Virus record (IMG/VR): IMGVR_UViG_3300044971_002301
Coordinates: 1 to 64,000 of that record
Strand: one strand, 5' to 3'
Length of the DNA stretch: 64,000 bases
Source: a virus
The notes under the pieces are model-generated. The model had not been told where the DNA came from, searched no databases, and was given only the letters and a program-made list of their open reading frames with translations. The position numbers were made by a program, and so were the translations under genes. Numbering within the stretch: position 1 is the first letter of the stretch; each line of letters starts with the position of its first letter. Below, piece by piece: positions 56,081 through 63,901 of the stretch.

Positions 56081-56087
56081 ATAAATA
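56081..56087 (-). promoter_or_regulatory. TATTTAT motif on the minus strand
   Basis: ATAAATA on the + strand reads TATTTAT in the direction of the minus operon and ends 5 bases before its first ATG. Keeping the same orientation and spacing relative to the gene on the other strand is the best evidence that the motif is functional. Confidence 0.5.
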
Positions 56088-56149
56088 TAAAAGGGATTAA
56101 AACTTTGTGAAGTTTGACAACAATAAGTTTTTATCTTATTATTAAGGTA

Positions 56150-57046
56150 ATGGACGAAGACGAAATTTTACTTGAAATTATTAGGGACTTATTTGGTAAA
56201 GAGAAACATTATTATGCTTCCAAAGGTCAGATTTCAATAAATTGTCCGTATTGTGATGAGGGTAGAAACAAAGGTAACCTTGAAATTAATATCAACGAAC
56301 ACGTATATAAATGCTGGTCGTGTTCAGACTCAAATGGAACACACGGAGTTTTAGGTAAGTTAATTGATATTTTTGGAACCAAAAACCAAAAGAAAACTTA
56401 CGATATATTTAAACCCGAAGAACATAAGTCAAAACATGTTGAACTAAAAAAGTTAAAACTTCCCAAAGAATTTATTTCAATTAAAGATGCTAATCCCCTT
56501 CATATACCACACAGAGAAGTTTTAAAATATATTAAAACACGTGGTATTACTGATGAGATGATTGATAAGTTTAATATTGGATTTGCAACCGATGGTGACT
56601 ACGGAGGTAGGATTATTATACCTTCATATGGTATGGACGATGAGATTAACTACTTCATATCAAGGGCGTGGTTTAAAACGAAGAACAAGTATAAAAATCC
56701 TGAATACCCAAAGGAAACAATTATATTCAACGAGAAGTTGATTGATTGGGAAAAACCAATTTACCTATGTGAGGGTGCTATTGACGGGTTCTTTACACCC
56801 AATCCAGTTGTTCTACTTGGGAAGGTATTACATGAATTATTGTTTGAAACGATATATACCAAGGCTAAGTCAGATGTTATTATATGTTTGGATGCTGATG
56901 CTTGGAAAGATGCTCAAAAACTTTACAACCAACTAAATGGTGGGAAGTTAAGGGGACGAGTGAAGATTCTAAAATTACCAAAAGACTCTGATATTGCAGA
57001 TTTGAAAGGTAAGATAGATGATTATTTTTATGAAATGAGTTATTAA
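56150..57046 (+). CDS. gp61: DNA primase (T4 gp61-like, zinc finger + TOPRIM)
   Basis: I start at the ATG at 56150 (298 aa); the upstream alternative is a TTG at 56114 within the leader. The CHC2-type zinc finger has C32 and C35 (INCPYCDEG) and C55 and C58 (YKCWSCSD). A helical part is followed by a TOPRIM core with E208 (IYLCEGAIDGF) and D248-A-D250 (VIICLDADAWKDAQK), the metal-binding residues for primer synthesis. It lays down RNA primers and works with the gp41-like helicase at 1510. The leader at 56088-56149 is AT-rich and contains TTTGACAA and TATCTTAT, a poor promoter match. The next gene starts 1 base after its stop. Confidence 0.88.
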   Translation: MDEDEILLEIIRDLFGKEKHYYASKGQISINCPYCDEGRNKGNLEININEHVYKCWSCSDSNGTHGVLGKLIDIFGTKNQKKTYDIFKPEEHKSKHVELKKLKLPKEFISIKDANPLHIPHREVLKYIKTRGITDEMIDKFNIGFATDGDYGGRIIIPSYGMDDEINYFISRAWFKTKNKYKNPEYPKETIIFNEKLIDWEKPIYLCEGAIDGFFTPNPVVLLGKVLHELLFETIYTKAKSDVIICLDADAWKDAQKLYNQLNGGKLRGRVKILKLPKDSDIADLKGKIDDYFYEMSY

Positions 57047-57047
57047 A

Positions 57048-57902
57048 ATGGAATTAAAAGAAATTGCTTTAGAATTACGAGAAATTTTAGAGAACAAAAG
57101 ACAAGAGTTGGAGTTAACCTTTATTGAGGATACCCACACGTATTTTATGAAAGATGTGGATGGTGTTGTTAAAAACAATTTCCCATCAGTATCAAAGGTG
57201 TTGAAGAAGTTTTACCCTGAGTTTCCAACTGACGAAGCTGCTGAAAGGAAATCAAAAGGAAACCCTGTAATTAAACAATCACTGATTGAAGAATGGGCAG
57301 CCGCTGGTGATTATTCTACCAATATGGGTAGTAGGGTTCACTTCTTTTTGGAGAAGAAGTTGATTGAAAGTAGTGGAAGTTATAAAGAAGTCCGTCAACC
57401 AATTTTTGATTGTGATGTTACACAGATTCTAAAGGGTGATAGTATGATTACCGCTGGTTCCAAATTTCTAAAACTAATGAAGGAACGTGAAGTTGTTTTG
57501 TTGGATACAGAGATTGTTTTGGGTCATCCTGAATTAGGATATACGGGACAACCCGATAAGGTGTGGTTGGTGATAAACAAGAAGAAAGATGGGTTTGGGT
57601 TATTAATAACTGACTGGAAGACAAACAAACCTAAAAACTTTGAAAGTAATAGTTTTACAAAACCTATGTATAAACCATTCCAAAACCTACCAAATACCGC
57701 TCTTGGACACTACTATGTTCAACTACCTTTATACGGTAAGTTAATCTTAAAAATGTTGGAAGGAACAAAATACGAAAACATGAAATTATATGGATGTATT
57801 GTCGTATTATTGCAAGAGGATTCAGAGTTCAAAGAGTTCAGAGTACCACAAGATGTGATAGATACTGTGATGACTATGAATGTAAAAGACTATCTGAATT
57901 GA
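57048..57902 (+). CDS. PD-(D/E)XK nuclease (RecB/Cas4-like)
   Basis: A 284-aa protein with the core of a RecB-type PD-(D/E)XK nuclease: a GSRVHFFLEKKL helix motif (H98, E102), E155 in LLDTEIVLG, D170 in GYTGQPDKVW, D189-W-K191 in LLITDWKTNKPKN, and the QLPLYGKLI motif (Q225, Y229). Such enzymes trim or cut DNA ends during recombination or degrade host DNA. The extra motifs H...E and Q-x-x-x-Y fit the RecB/AddB/Cas4 nuclease branch rather than restriction enzymes. No Cys cluster typical of Cas4 iron-sulfur enzymes is visible. It is coupled to the primase (1-base gap). Confidence 0.78.
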   Translation: MELKEIALELREILENKRQELELTFIEDTHTYFMKDVDGVVKNNFPSVSKVLKKFYPEFPTDEAAERKSKGNPVIKQSLIEEWAAAGDYSTNMGSRVHFFLEKKLIESSGSYKEVRQPIFDCDVTQILKGDSMITAGSKFLKLMKEREVVLLDTEIVLGHPELGYTGQPDKVWLVINKKKDGFGLLITDWKTNKPKNFESNSFTKPMYKPFQNLPNTALGHYYVQLPLYGKLILKMLEGTKYENMKLYGCIVVLLQEDSEFKEFRVPQDVIDTVMTMNVKDYLN

Positions 57903-57929
57903 CAACAAACAAAAAAAATACTATATTTG
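57899..57929 (+). promoter_or_regulatory. Bacteroidota-type promoter (TTG ... TATATTTG)
   Basis: TTG at 57899-57901 and TATATTTG at 57922-57929, 20 bases apart, match the Bacteroidota housekeeping promoter (TTTG/TTG at -33, TAnnTTTG at -7). Transcription would start at or next to the ATG at 57934, giving a leaderless message. Confidence 0.55.
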
Positions 57930-57933
57930 AACT

Positions 57934-58131
57934 ATGATAAAACTAACATTTAACACAACAGACAAAACAGTAAGCGTTGATTTAGGTCAACTTCATTTTG
58001 AGGATTACTTAAACGTATCAACAGTACAGGTGAGAGAAGGTTACTACGAAGTAATGACTAAAACTGATGAGAAATCTAAACCAGTACTTAGAGTACCGAT
58101 TAGTAATACAATAATGTTTATACAAGAATAA
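57934..58131 (+). CDS. Small protein of unknown function
   Basis: A 65-aa acidic/basic mixed protein: KLTFNTTDKTVSVDLGQLHF, VREGYYEVMTKTDEKSKPVL, ending NTIMFIQE. It probably folds as a small beta sheet. I recognise no family. It is first after a host-type promoter and 1 base before the zinc-ribbon gene, so it heads an early operon leading to gp47 and gp46. Confidence 0.6.
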   Translation: MIKLTFNTTDKTVSVDLGQLHFEDYLNVSTVQVREGYYEVMTKTDEKSKPVLRVPISNTIMFIQE

Positions 58132-58132
58132 T

Positions 58133-58366
58133 ATGCAATTAGAAAAACCAAAAATTAATTTAAGAGACATGGACTTCATTGTCTGTGACAAATGTGAACA
58201 TAACGAGTTCAAAGAAATTACGTATCTAAAACGAGTACCAAAGTTATTAACTGGTTCACCTGACGATACCGTTGTTCCATTCCCAACATACGCTTGTTTG
58301 GCTTGTGGACATGTGAATGAAGAGTTAAACCCATTTCATACTGAATCTCCGAAATTAGAACTATGA
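58133..58366 (+). CDS. Zinc-ribbon protein
   Basis: A 77-aa protein with two CxxC knuckles, VCDKCEHNEF and YACLACGHVNEE, about 35 residues apart, the pattern of a zinc ribbon. Between them is a basic LKRVPKLLTG loop. Small ribbons of this type often sit in phage DNA-metabolism operons and bind nucleic acid or RNA polymerase; which applies here is unknown. It overlaps the gp47 start by 4 bases. Confidence 0.7.
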   Translation: MQLEKPKINLRDMDFIVCDKCEHNEFKEITYLKRVPKLLTGSPDDTVVPFPTYACLACGHVNEELNPFHTESPKLEL

Positions 58367-59142
58367 TAAAAAAGTTAGTTCATTTTTCTGATTTACACAT
58401 TAGGTTGTTTAAAGACCACCAGTTATATAAAACAATATTGGAGGATGCATTTAAACAATGGAAAGATATTGCACCTGATAGAATTGTATTTACGGGGGAT
58501 TTGGTTCACTCAAAGAATCAGATGACACCTGAACTTGTTGAGTTTATCGCTTGGGTATTGACAGAGTGTTCAAAGATTGCTAAGACGGTATTAATACCTG
58601 GTAATCACGACTTCCTTGAAAATAACATGGAACGATTGGATGCTCTAACACCTGTGGTTGATTCACTTAAAAATGACATGGTAGTTTACTACAAGAACAG
58701 GGGTGTGTATCAGGATGAAAATATTGATTGGTGTGTGTATTCACTTATGGACCATAACATCCCACCTACGATTGAAAAATCTGATAGAGTTAAAATTGGA
58801 TTATTTCACGGACCAGTTCAGGGACTTACAACCAACTTAGGATTTAAGTTTGAAGATGGGTTTGAAACATCAAAGTTTGATGGATGTGATTTGGTACTAT
58901 GTGGTGATATTCATAAGAGACAAATCTTTGATATACCGGGTGGTAAGAAGGCTTACATGATTGGTTCAACCGTTGGACAGAACTATGGTGAAACGGTAAC
59001 CAAACACGGATATGGAATTTATGATGTGGAAAAGGATGAGTATACGACAGTGGATTTATTCAACCCAAAACCTTTCATATCATTTAGAATAAACTCATAC
59101 GAAGATATTGAAAATGGAACAGAAAAATTCGTTAACTATTGA
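58363..59142 (+). CDS. gp47: Recombination nuclease subunit gp47 (Mre11-like)
   Basis: A 259-aa member of the Mre11/SbcD/gp47 calcineurin-like phosphoesterase family. Motifs in order: HFSDLHI (D10, H12), VFTGDLVHS (D46), IPGNHDF (N81, H82, D83), GLFHGPV and LCGDIHK, with GSTVGQNYGE close behind. With gp46 it resects DNA ends for recombination-dependent replication. It is shorter than T4 gp47 (339 aa), mainly at the C-terminus, where it ends soon after the nuclease core. The gp46-binding region may therefore be reduced. The next gene starts inside its last 29 bases. Confidence 0.9.
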   Translation: MIKKLVHFSDLHIRLFKDHQLYKTILEDAFKQWKDIAPDRIVFTGDLVHSKNQMTPELVEFIAWVLTECSKIAKTVLIPGNHDFLENNMERLDALTPVVDSLKNDMVVYYKNRGVYQDENIDWCVYSLMDHNIPPTIEKSDRVKIGLFHGPVQGLTTNLGFKFEDGFETSKFDGCDLVLCGDIHKRQIFDIPGGKKAYMIGSTVGQNYGETVTKHGYGIYDVEKDEYTTVDLFNPKPFISFRINSYEDIENGTEKFVNY

Positions 59143-59566
59143 GTTAACCAAACAAGACGTTGAAGACTTCAATTCATTCTGTAAGATTAATGAAATAACC
59201 GACCCTAATGGTTTTGTTAAACTATGTTTCCGTAAAGGATACTATATTGAAAAATATGGTTTATTGAATCAGGGTAATCTTCCTGAGGTTATTGACAGAG
59301 AATTTGAAAAGGAAGTTATTGTTGAAGATAACTCAAAGATTGAAGAACTACAAAATGAAATTTACATTCTTAAAGGTAAATTGGAAGATAAAAAGGAAGT
59401 GGAATGTGGTAAACTACAAGAAACCCTTTTTGAACTAAACAGACAATTAAGTGATAAAAATAACACAATAAAAGAATTAACAAGAAAGGTGAATGAGCTT
59501 GAAGATATGACAAAAACTTCTTATGCTTTCTACCTACAGAATTCAAACTTAAAAAACAGAATATGA
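59114..59566 (+). CDS. Coiled-coil protein of unknown function
   Basis: The ATG at 59114 (150 aa) is preferred over the TTG two codons upstream. Residues 1-55 form a small globular part (TKQDVEDFNSFCKINEITDP; FVKLCFRKGYYIEKYGLL). Residues 75-135 are a charged heptad-like coiled coil (KIEELQNEIYILKGKLEDKK ... ELTRKVNELEDM). Lying between gp47 and gp46 it may help that complex or act as a small DNA-associated factor; there is no direct evidence. It overlaps gp47 by 29 bases and the next gene by 4. Confidence 0.65.
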   Translation: MEQKNSLTIELTKQDVEDFNSFCKINEITDPNGFVKLCFRKGYYIEKYGLLNQGNLPEVIDREFEKEVIVEDNSKIEELQNEIYILKGKLEDKKEVECGKLQETLFELNRQLSDKNNTIKELTRKVNELEDMTKTSYAFYLQNSNLKNRI

Positions 59567-59913
59567 CACAGTTAGTATTATTTATGATTTTAGCCTACGG
59601 GTTTTCAACAATTATGGTTTATGGAACCATCTTCAAAGGAATGAGAGATTTCATCAAAGCTTATGGAAACTCCGATTTAATTTTTTCAAACACATTCAAT
59701 TTCATTTCAGGTATTTTATCCTGTATGATGTGTTGTTCCACTTGGATAGGGTTCTTCTTAGGAACAGTTTTATTCTCACCGACTTATCAGTTTTTCGGAA
59801 CAAGTCCATACATTTCATGGTTCTTTGATGGGTTATTCGCGTCAGGAGCGGTATGGGCAATCAACGCTTTCATTGAATGGTTTGAAGTAAACCGACCAGC
59901 TAAAATAGATTAA
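59563..59913 (+). CDS. Small integral membrane protein
   Basis: A 116-aa protein with about three membrane helices: residues 3-24 (QLVLFMILAYGFSTIMVYGT), about 45-70 (FNFISGILSCMMCCSTWIGF, FLGTVLF) and about 85-103 (ISWFFDGLFASGAVWAINAF). The cysteines in SCMMCCSTW lie at a membrane face, as in several small phage/bacterial membrane proteins of unknown role. It would sit in the host inner membrane. It is coupled by ATGA overlap to the coiled-coil gene. Confidence 0.65.
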   Translation: MTQLVLFMILAYGFSTIMVYGTIFKGMRDFIKAYGNSDLIFSNTFNFISGILSCMMCCSTWIGFFLGTVLFSPTYQFFGTSPYISWFFDGLFASGAVWAINAFIEWFEVNRPAKID

Positions 59914-59933
59914 TTTAAAAACCAAATAAATAT

Positions 59934-60116
59934 ATGCCAAAGTCAAGATTAAGACCAAACCACAAGCAGAAGGTTGCTGCGTGGAAATTAAAAAACGCTC
60001 ATGCTGAAAGACGCTACCAAAGAACAATGTCAGATTTGTTTGAAAAGATGAGACAAACAGCTTCTGAAAAGACAGAAGAAGTAGAAACAAATGAACCTGT
60101 TCAGCCCGCAAATTAA
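59934..60116 (+). CDS. Small basic protein of unknown function
   Basis: A 60-aa protein: very basic first half (PKSRLRPNHKQKVAAWKLKN, AHAERRYQRTMSD), acidic second half (ASEKTEEVETNEP). It could bind nucleic acid. I count it as a gene because it fills the space between the membrane protein and gp46 in a compact operon and has an ATG start, but the support is modest. Confidence 0.5.
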   Translation: MPKSRLRPNHKQKVAAWKLKNAHAERRYQRTMSDLFEKMRQTASEKTEEVETNEPVQPAN

Positions 60117-60132
60117 TTTCACAAAAGTTAGA

Positions 60133-62460
60133 ATGATAAAAGATTTAGATTTTTCAAAACTTGAAAATCCTTACGTACAAGTAGTATGGGAAGATACCCC
60201 AGAGAATTTTACACAAGAAAAGTTAAAAAGTGTGAAAGCGTACTTTCAAAAAAAGTATTCAACTACAAGCGTAAATGTTATTACCAAGTTAAAGAAAACA
60301 GAAGAGGTACAAGACAATGTTGATGTTACTATCAACATTATGGACGAGAACTATCAACACGATTTGATTAAGTCCATCCTTCAATCTAAATCCCAAGAAA
60401 ACCTTTACGAAGATATACTGAAGATTGACTCAGCGGTAAATAATAAGATGATTGCCGAACAAGATGAGATTGCTTCATTTAAGAAGTGGTATATTAAGAA
60501 GATTGAGTTTTCTAACTTTCTATCTTATGGTGAAAACCAACATATAAACTTTGAAAAGTTGGGTGGGATTACTGTAATTGAATCAGACCCACCTAACTTT
60601 GGAGGTAAAACTGTGTTGTCTGTGGATTTGTTGATGTTCTTGTTTTTTAATACAACAACAAAGACAAACAAAGCTGAAGAAATATTTAACAGATATTCTG
60701 ACAAAGATAAAGTATCTGTTAGAGGGGAAATTGTTATTGATGGTGAAGATTACATTATTGTTCGTGAACTTGAACGTAAGAAATCTAAGTCAGGTGATTG
60801 GAATGTTAAAACAGAATTAGACTTCTTTAAGAAGTTTCCTGATGGTTCATTGGTTAAATTTACAGGTGAACAACGACGTGAAACTGAAAAGTTTATTAAG
60901 ACATCAATTGGAAGTTATGAAGACTTCTTGATGACGATATTAACCACTGGTACTAACCTTGAGGACTTGTTGGAAGCAAAACCAACAGCTCGTGGACAAG
61001 TCTTATCAAGATTTTTAGGTTTAGATTTTCTTAAAAGAAAAGAAGAGACTGGTAAAGAAATCTATTCAGAGTTCTCCAAGTCAATGATTTCAAACATTTA
61101 CAATACTGAAACATTGAAGAATGAGAACGAAGAACTATTGGTTAAAAACCAAGAGTTTGATAAGAATATTGTAGAAAGTGAAGTTAAAATTGAAGATGTT
61201 AAGGGTAGGATTGTTAAAGGACAAGAATATCGTGATAACCTTTTAAAATCAAAGGTTGTTGTTGATAGAGAAATTTCATTACTTAATCCTGACAATACAA
61301 AGAAAGAAGTGGGAAACTTTGAACACCAAATCAAACAGAATGTTCAGTTAAGAGATGGTGTTAAGATTGTTGAACCTTCAGAGTTTTATTATGAAAATGA
61401 ACATGATAAGGTTAAGGAAGAGTACCAAAAGACTTACAAACAAAAGGTTGAGTTAGATACTAACATATCATCCATCCAAAAATTAAAGAGTTCAGTAAGT
61501 GGTGGAATTAAGTGTGAACATTGTGGCATTGAACTTATGAACGCAACAATTACACAATCAAGAATTGCGGAACTTGACGGACTTATCGGGCAAAAAACCA
61601 AGATTGAGGGGTTAATACAAGAATTATCGGACAAAGAACAAGGTTTTGTTAAACTTAAAAAAGACTTTGACGAGTACGAAAGAAACAAACTTGTCTATGA
61701 AAAATACCAAGCAACAATTGAAAACTTTGAATTGAAGAAAGAAAGTTTGTTAGATAAGTTAAAAAGATATGATGATGTACAAGATGTAATCAAATCTAAC
61801 GAACAAATTGAAAGTCAAATCATTAAGGCTAACTTACGATTGGAAGATTTAAAACGAGAGGAACAACTTGTCCAACAGGAAGTGACCAATTCAAGATTTA
61901 AGATAACTAATAATCTTGAAAAGATTAATTCTAATAACAACTTAATTATTAAAATTTCTGAGGAACAACAAAAGGAAGTTAAGTATAAAGTTTATTTAGA
62001 GTTGTTTGGCAAGAACGGTATCTCAAAAAGAATTATGAAGAGTATGATGCCTTTGATTAACTCCGAACTTCAACGACTATTACAGGATTCTTGTTACTTC
62101 AGATTGGAAATTCGTATTAGTGAAAAGAATGAGGTAGAATTTTGGATGATAGACAATAATACTCAAATTGAAAAGTTAATGACTTCAGGTTCGGGATATG
62201 AGAAGACAATTGCTTCACTGGCACTAAGAGCGGTGATGGCTAAAGTGTGTTCATTACCTAAACCAAATATTACAGTATTTGATGAGGTGTTCGGTAAGAT
62301 TTCTAATGATAACTTGGAAATGGTTTATGAGTTCTTTATTAAGATTAAAGAATACTTTGAAAACATACTTGTTATTACTCACAACCCTATGATTTCAAAC
62401 TGGTCTGATAACATTATCAAGATTACGAAAACTGACAACATTTCTAAAGTTTCACATTAA
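60133..62460 (+). CDS. gp46: Recombination ATPase subunit gp46 (Rad50-like)
   Basis: I choose the ATG at 60133 (775 aa), because the ATG at 60091 overlaps the small gene before it. About 118 N-terminal residues precede the Rad50-like ATPase, which begins at WYIKKIEFSNFLSYG. The P-loop reads SDPPNFGGKT (151-160), unusual in having Pro where the first Gly is expected. Long coiled coils flank a zinc hook C461-E-H-C464 (GIKCEHCGIEL). The C-terminal lobe has a signature-like SGSGYEKTIASLALRAVM, Walker B TVFDEVFG (D717, E718) and the ILVITHNPM switch. With gp47 it processes DNA ends; ATP-driven hook opening and closing controls the nuclease. Family call is firm. Confidence 0.88.
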   Translation: MIKDLDFSKLENPYVQVVWEDTPENFTQEKLKSVKAYFQKKYSTTSVNVITKLKKTEEVQDNVDVTINIMDENYQHDLIKSILQSKSQENLYEDILKIDSAVNNKMIAEQDEIASFKKWYIKKIEFSNFLSYGENQHINFEKLGGITVIESDPPNFGGKTVLSVDLLMFLFFNTTTKTNKAEEIFNRYSDKDKVSVRGEIVIDGEDYIIVRELERKKSKSGDWNVKTELDFFKKFPDGSLVKFTGEQRRETEKFIKTSIGSYEDFLMTILTTGTNLEDLLEAKPTARGQVLSRFLGLDFLKRKEETGKEIYSEFSKSMISNIYNTETLKNENEELLVKNQEFDKNIVESEVKIEDVKGRIVKGQEYRDNLLKSKVVVDREISLLNPDNTKKEVGNFEHQIKQNVQLRDGVKIVEPSEFYYENEHDKVKEEYQKTYKQKVELDTNISSIQKLKSSVSGGIKCEHCGIELMNATITQSRIAELDGLIGQKTKIEGLIQELSDKEQGFVKLKKDFDEYERNKLVYEKYQATIENFELKKESLLDKLKRYDDVQDVIKSNEQIESQIIKANLRLEDLKREEQLVQQEVTNSRFKITNNLEKINSNNNLIIKISEEQQKEVKYKVYLELFGKNGISKRIMKSMMPLINSELQRLLQDSCYFRLEIRISEKNEVEFWMIDNNTQIEKLMTSGSGYEKTIASLALRAVMAKVCSLPKPNITVFDEVFGKISNDNLEMVYEFFIKIKEYFENILVITHNPMISNWSDNIIKITKTDNISKVSH

Positions 62461-62461
62461 G

Positions 62462-62492
62462 TTTGGTAAATTAAAAAATTGTATTATCTTTG
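62462..62492 (+). promoter_or_regulatory. Bacteroidota-type promoter (TTTG-N19-TATCTTTG)
   Basis: TTTG at 62462-62465 and TATCTTTG at 62485-62492, separated by 19 bases, fit the Bacteroidota housekeeping consensus fully. It lies after the gp46 stop and 7 bases before the next ATG. It shows that the in-frame codons from 62479 are promoter, not coding sequence. Confidence 0.75.
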
Positions 62493-62499
62493 TAAGACT

Positions 62500-63054
62500 A
62501 TGATTATGAATTATATATTATTTGCATTCGGGGAATATAAAGAAAACCCACAGGCTTTAAACCTTTTAACTGAAACGGTATCACAAATATCAAAAGGTGA
62601 TATAAAATTCCAACATGGAGACAGTGGTGTCATAATAACATTTGGCACGAAGTTGGATTGGGAAGATATAGACGACTATATGAAAAAAAATATTGTTAAA
62701 TTAACGGCAATGTATTTTGTTTTCCCTATTGAATCTGACATGATATATTCTATGGACGAAGATATTAAAAAACATTTGTTTGAAAACACTGACATTTTGA
62801 CAGAAAATGAAGAATTAAATCAGACTAGATACGTAAGTGATAATACAGGAGTTCCTGAATTTTTAAAGGGTATACATATTCACAGGGGTAGTCCTTTTGA
62901 TGATATTCTTAAAATTCTTAATGAAGAAGTTATTCAAGATGTACCAGTTATGACACTTAATGATTTATTGGATAAGATAAAAGAAAAAGGTATAGATAGT
63001 TTGTCAGAAATTCAGTTAAAACAATTAGAAATTTACTCAAAACAAATAATATGA
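62500..63054 (+). CDS. Unknown protein with Bacteroidota-type C-terminal motif
   Basis: Start at the ATG at 62500 or at the ATG at 62506 (184 or 182 aa), downstream of a clear promoter. The first 95 residues are alpha/beta (YILFAFGEYKENPQALNLLT; FQHGDSGVIITFGTKLDWED). A linker follows. The last 35 residues (TLNDLLDKIKEKGIDSLSEI, QLKQLEIYSKQ) match a short helical motif of the form L-xx-LLDKI-xx-KG-xx-SL-xxx-xxxxL, which ends many unrelated Bacteroidota proteins. The role of that tail is not established. Its stop overlaps the sigma-factor start, so both are made from one message. Confidence 0.65.
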   Translation: MIMNYILFAFGEYKENPQALNLLTETVSQISKGDIKFQHGDSGVIITFGTKLDWEDIDDYMKKNIVKLTAMYFVFPIESDMIYSMDEDIKKHLFENTDILTENEELNQTRYVSDNTGVPEFLKGIHIHRGSPFDDILKILNEEVIQDVPVMTLNDLLDKIKEKGIDSLSEIQLKQLEIYSKQII

Positions 63055-63851
63055 TGGAAAAAAACCAAGTTATCCCGATTAATCAAGACGAAGTACAAAT
63101 CTACCTTAAAGAACTTAGACGTATTAAGGTAATGACTCCTGAAAGAGAAAGGGAACTGTCGGCTAAGATGCAAACCCCCGAAACATCTGATAGTGAAAAG
63201 GCACGTATTTGTAAAGAATTGTTAGAGGGTAACCTACGATTTGTCATCACTGTTGCTAAACAGTATCAGGGACAAGGTGTTGATTTCAGTGATTTAGTTG
63301 CGGAAGGGAATATCGGACTTATGAAAGCTATTCAAAGTTTTGATTGGACAAAGAACCTTCGTTTTATATCATACGCAGTGTGGTGGATTAGACAATCTAT
63401 TCTACAGTCTTTGAACGAACACTCAAGAACAATCCGTATCCCTGTGAATGTTATTCAAGACCTATATAAAGAGAAGAAACGAACAGACAAGACAGGTGAG
63501 AGAATTGATGACCGATTTGCTAATCTACCATCAACAATTAACCTACAAACTCAGATTAATGAAGATGGTGATACACTGATTGATTTGATTGTAAACAAAG
63601 ACAGTGATATGCCTGATGAGGTATTCAATAATGGAGAACAACTTAAAGACGGATTATTCAACATCATGAATATTTTGGATGAACGTGAAAGACAGATTAT
63701 TGAAGACTACTATGGTATCTCAGGTACCCCAAGAACACTTGAAGATATAGGTTCAGATTTCAGTTTAACTAAAGAAAGAGTTAGACAAATCAAAGAAAAA
63801 GCTCTTCGTAAGTTACGTAATGAGAGTGTTACCTTGTTCGATTATATGTAA
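63051..63851 (+). CDS. Sigma-70 family factor (gp55 position)
   Basis: A 266-aa sigma factor with all the main regions: 1.2 (EVQIYLKELRRIKVMTPERE), 2 (NLRFVITVAKQYQGQGVDFS to FISYAVWWIRQSILQSLNEH, residues 61-124), 3 (RTIRIPVNVIQDLYKEKK), and 4 (LDERERQIIEDYYGISGTPR; TKERVRQIKEKALRKLRNE). The near-complete primary-sigma layout and WWIRQSI box resemble Bacteroidota RpoD, which is itself short. This is quite unlike the small, divergent T4 gp55. It would turn host RNA polymerase to phage promoters, perhaps the TATTTAT ones. Starts at 63051 or 63054 (ATGATGG). Expressed from the host-type promoter at 62462. Confidence 0.88.
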   Translation: MMEKNQVIPINQDEVQIYLKELRRIKVMTPERERELSAKMQTPETSDSEKARICKELLEGNLRFVITVAKQYQGQGVDFSDLVAEGNIGLMKAIQSFDWTKNLRFISYAVWWIRQSILQSLNEHSRTIRIPVNVIQDLYKEKKRTDKTGERIDDRFANLPSTINLQTQINEDGDTLIDLIVNKDSDMPDEVFNNGEQLKDGLFNIMNILDERERQIIEDYYGISGTPRTLEDIGSDFSLTKERVRQIKEKALRKLRNESVTLFDYM

Positions 63852-63856
63852 TCAAC

Positions 63857-63863
63857 TATTTAT
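63857..63863 (+). promoter_or_regulatory. TATTTAT motif
   Basis: TATTTAT begins 5 bases after the sigma gene and ends 38 bases before the ATG at 63902. Confidence 0.35.
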
Positions 63864-63901
63864 TGTTATAAATTTAATTTTAAATTAGATAAAAAAACAT
63901 T

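Noticed and set aside
56114-56149. TTG start for the primase
   Set aside because: The ATG at 56150 begins the conserved part; the upstream codons are AT-rich leader.
62479-62499. Extension of the gene before the sigma factor to 62479
   Set aside because: These bases contain the -7 element TATCTTTG of a convincing promoter.
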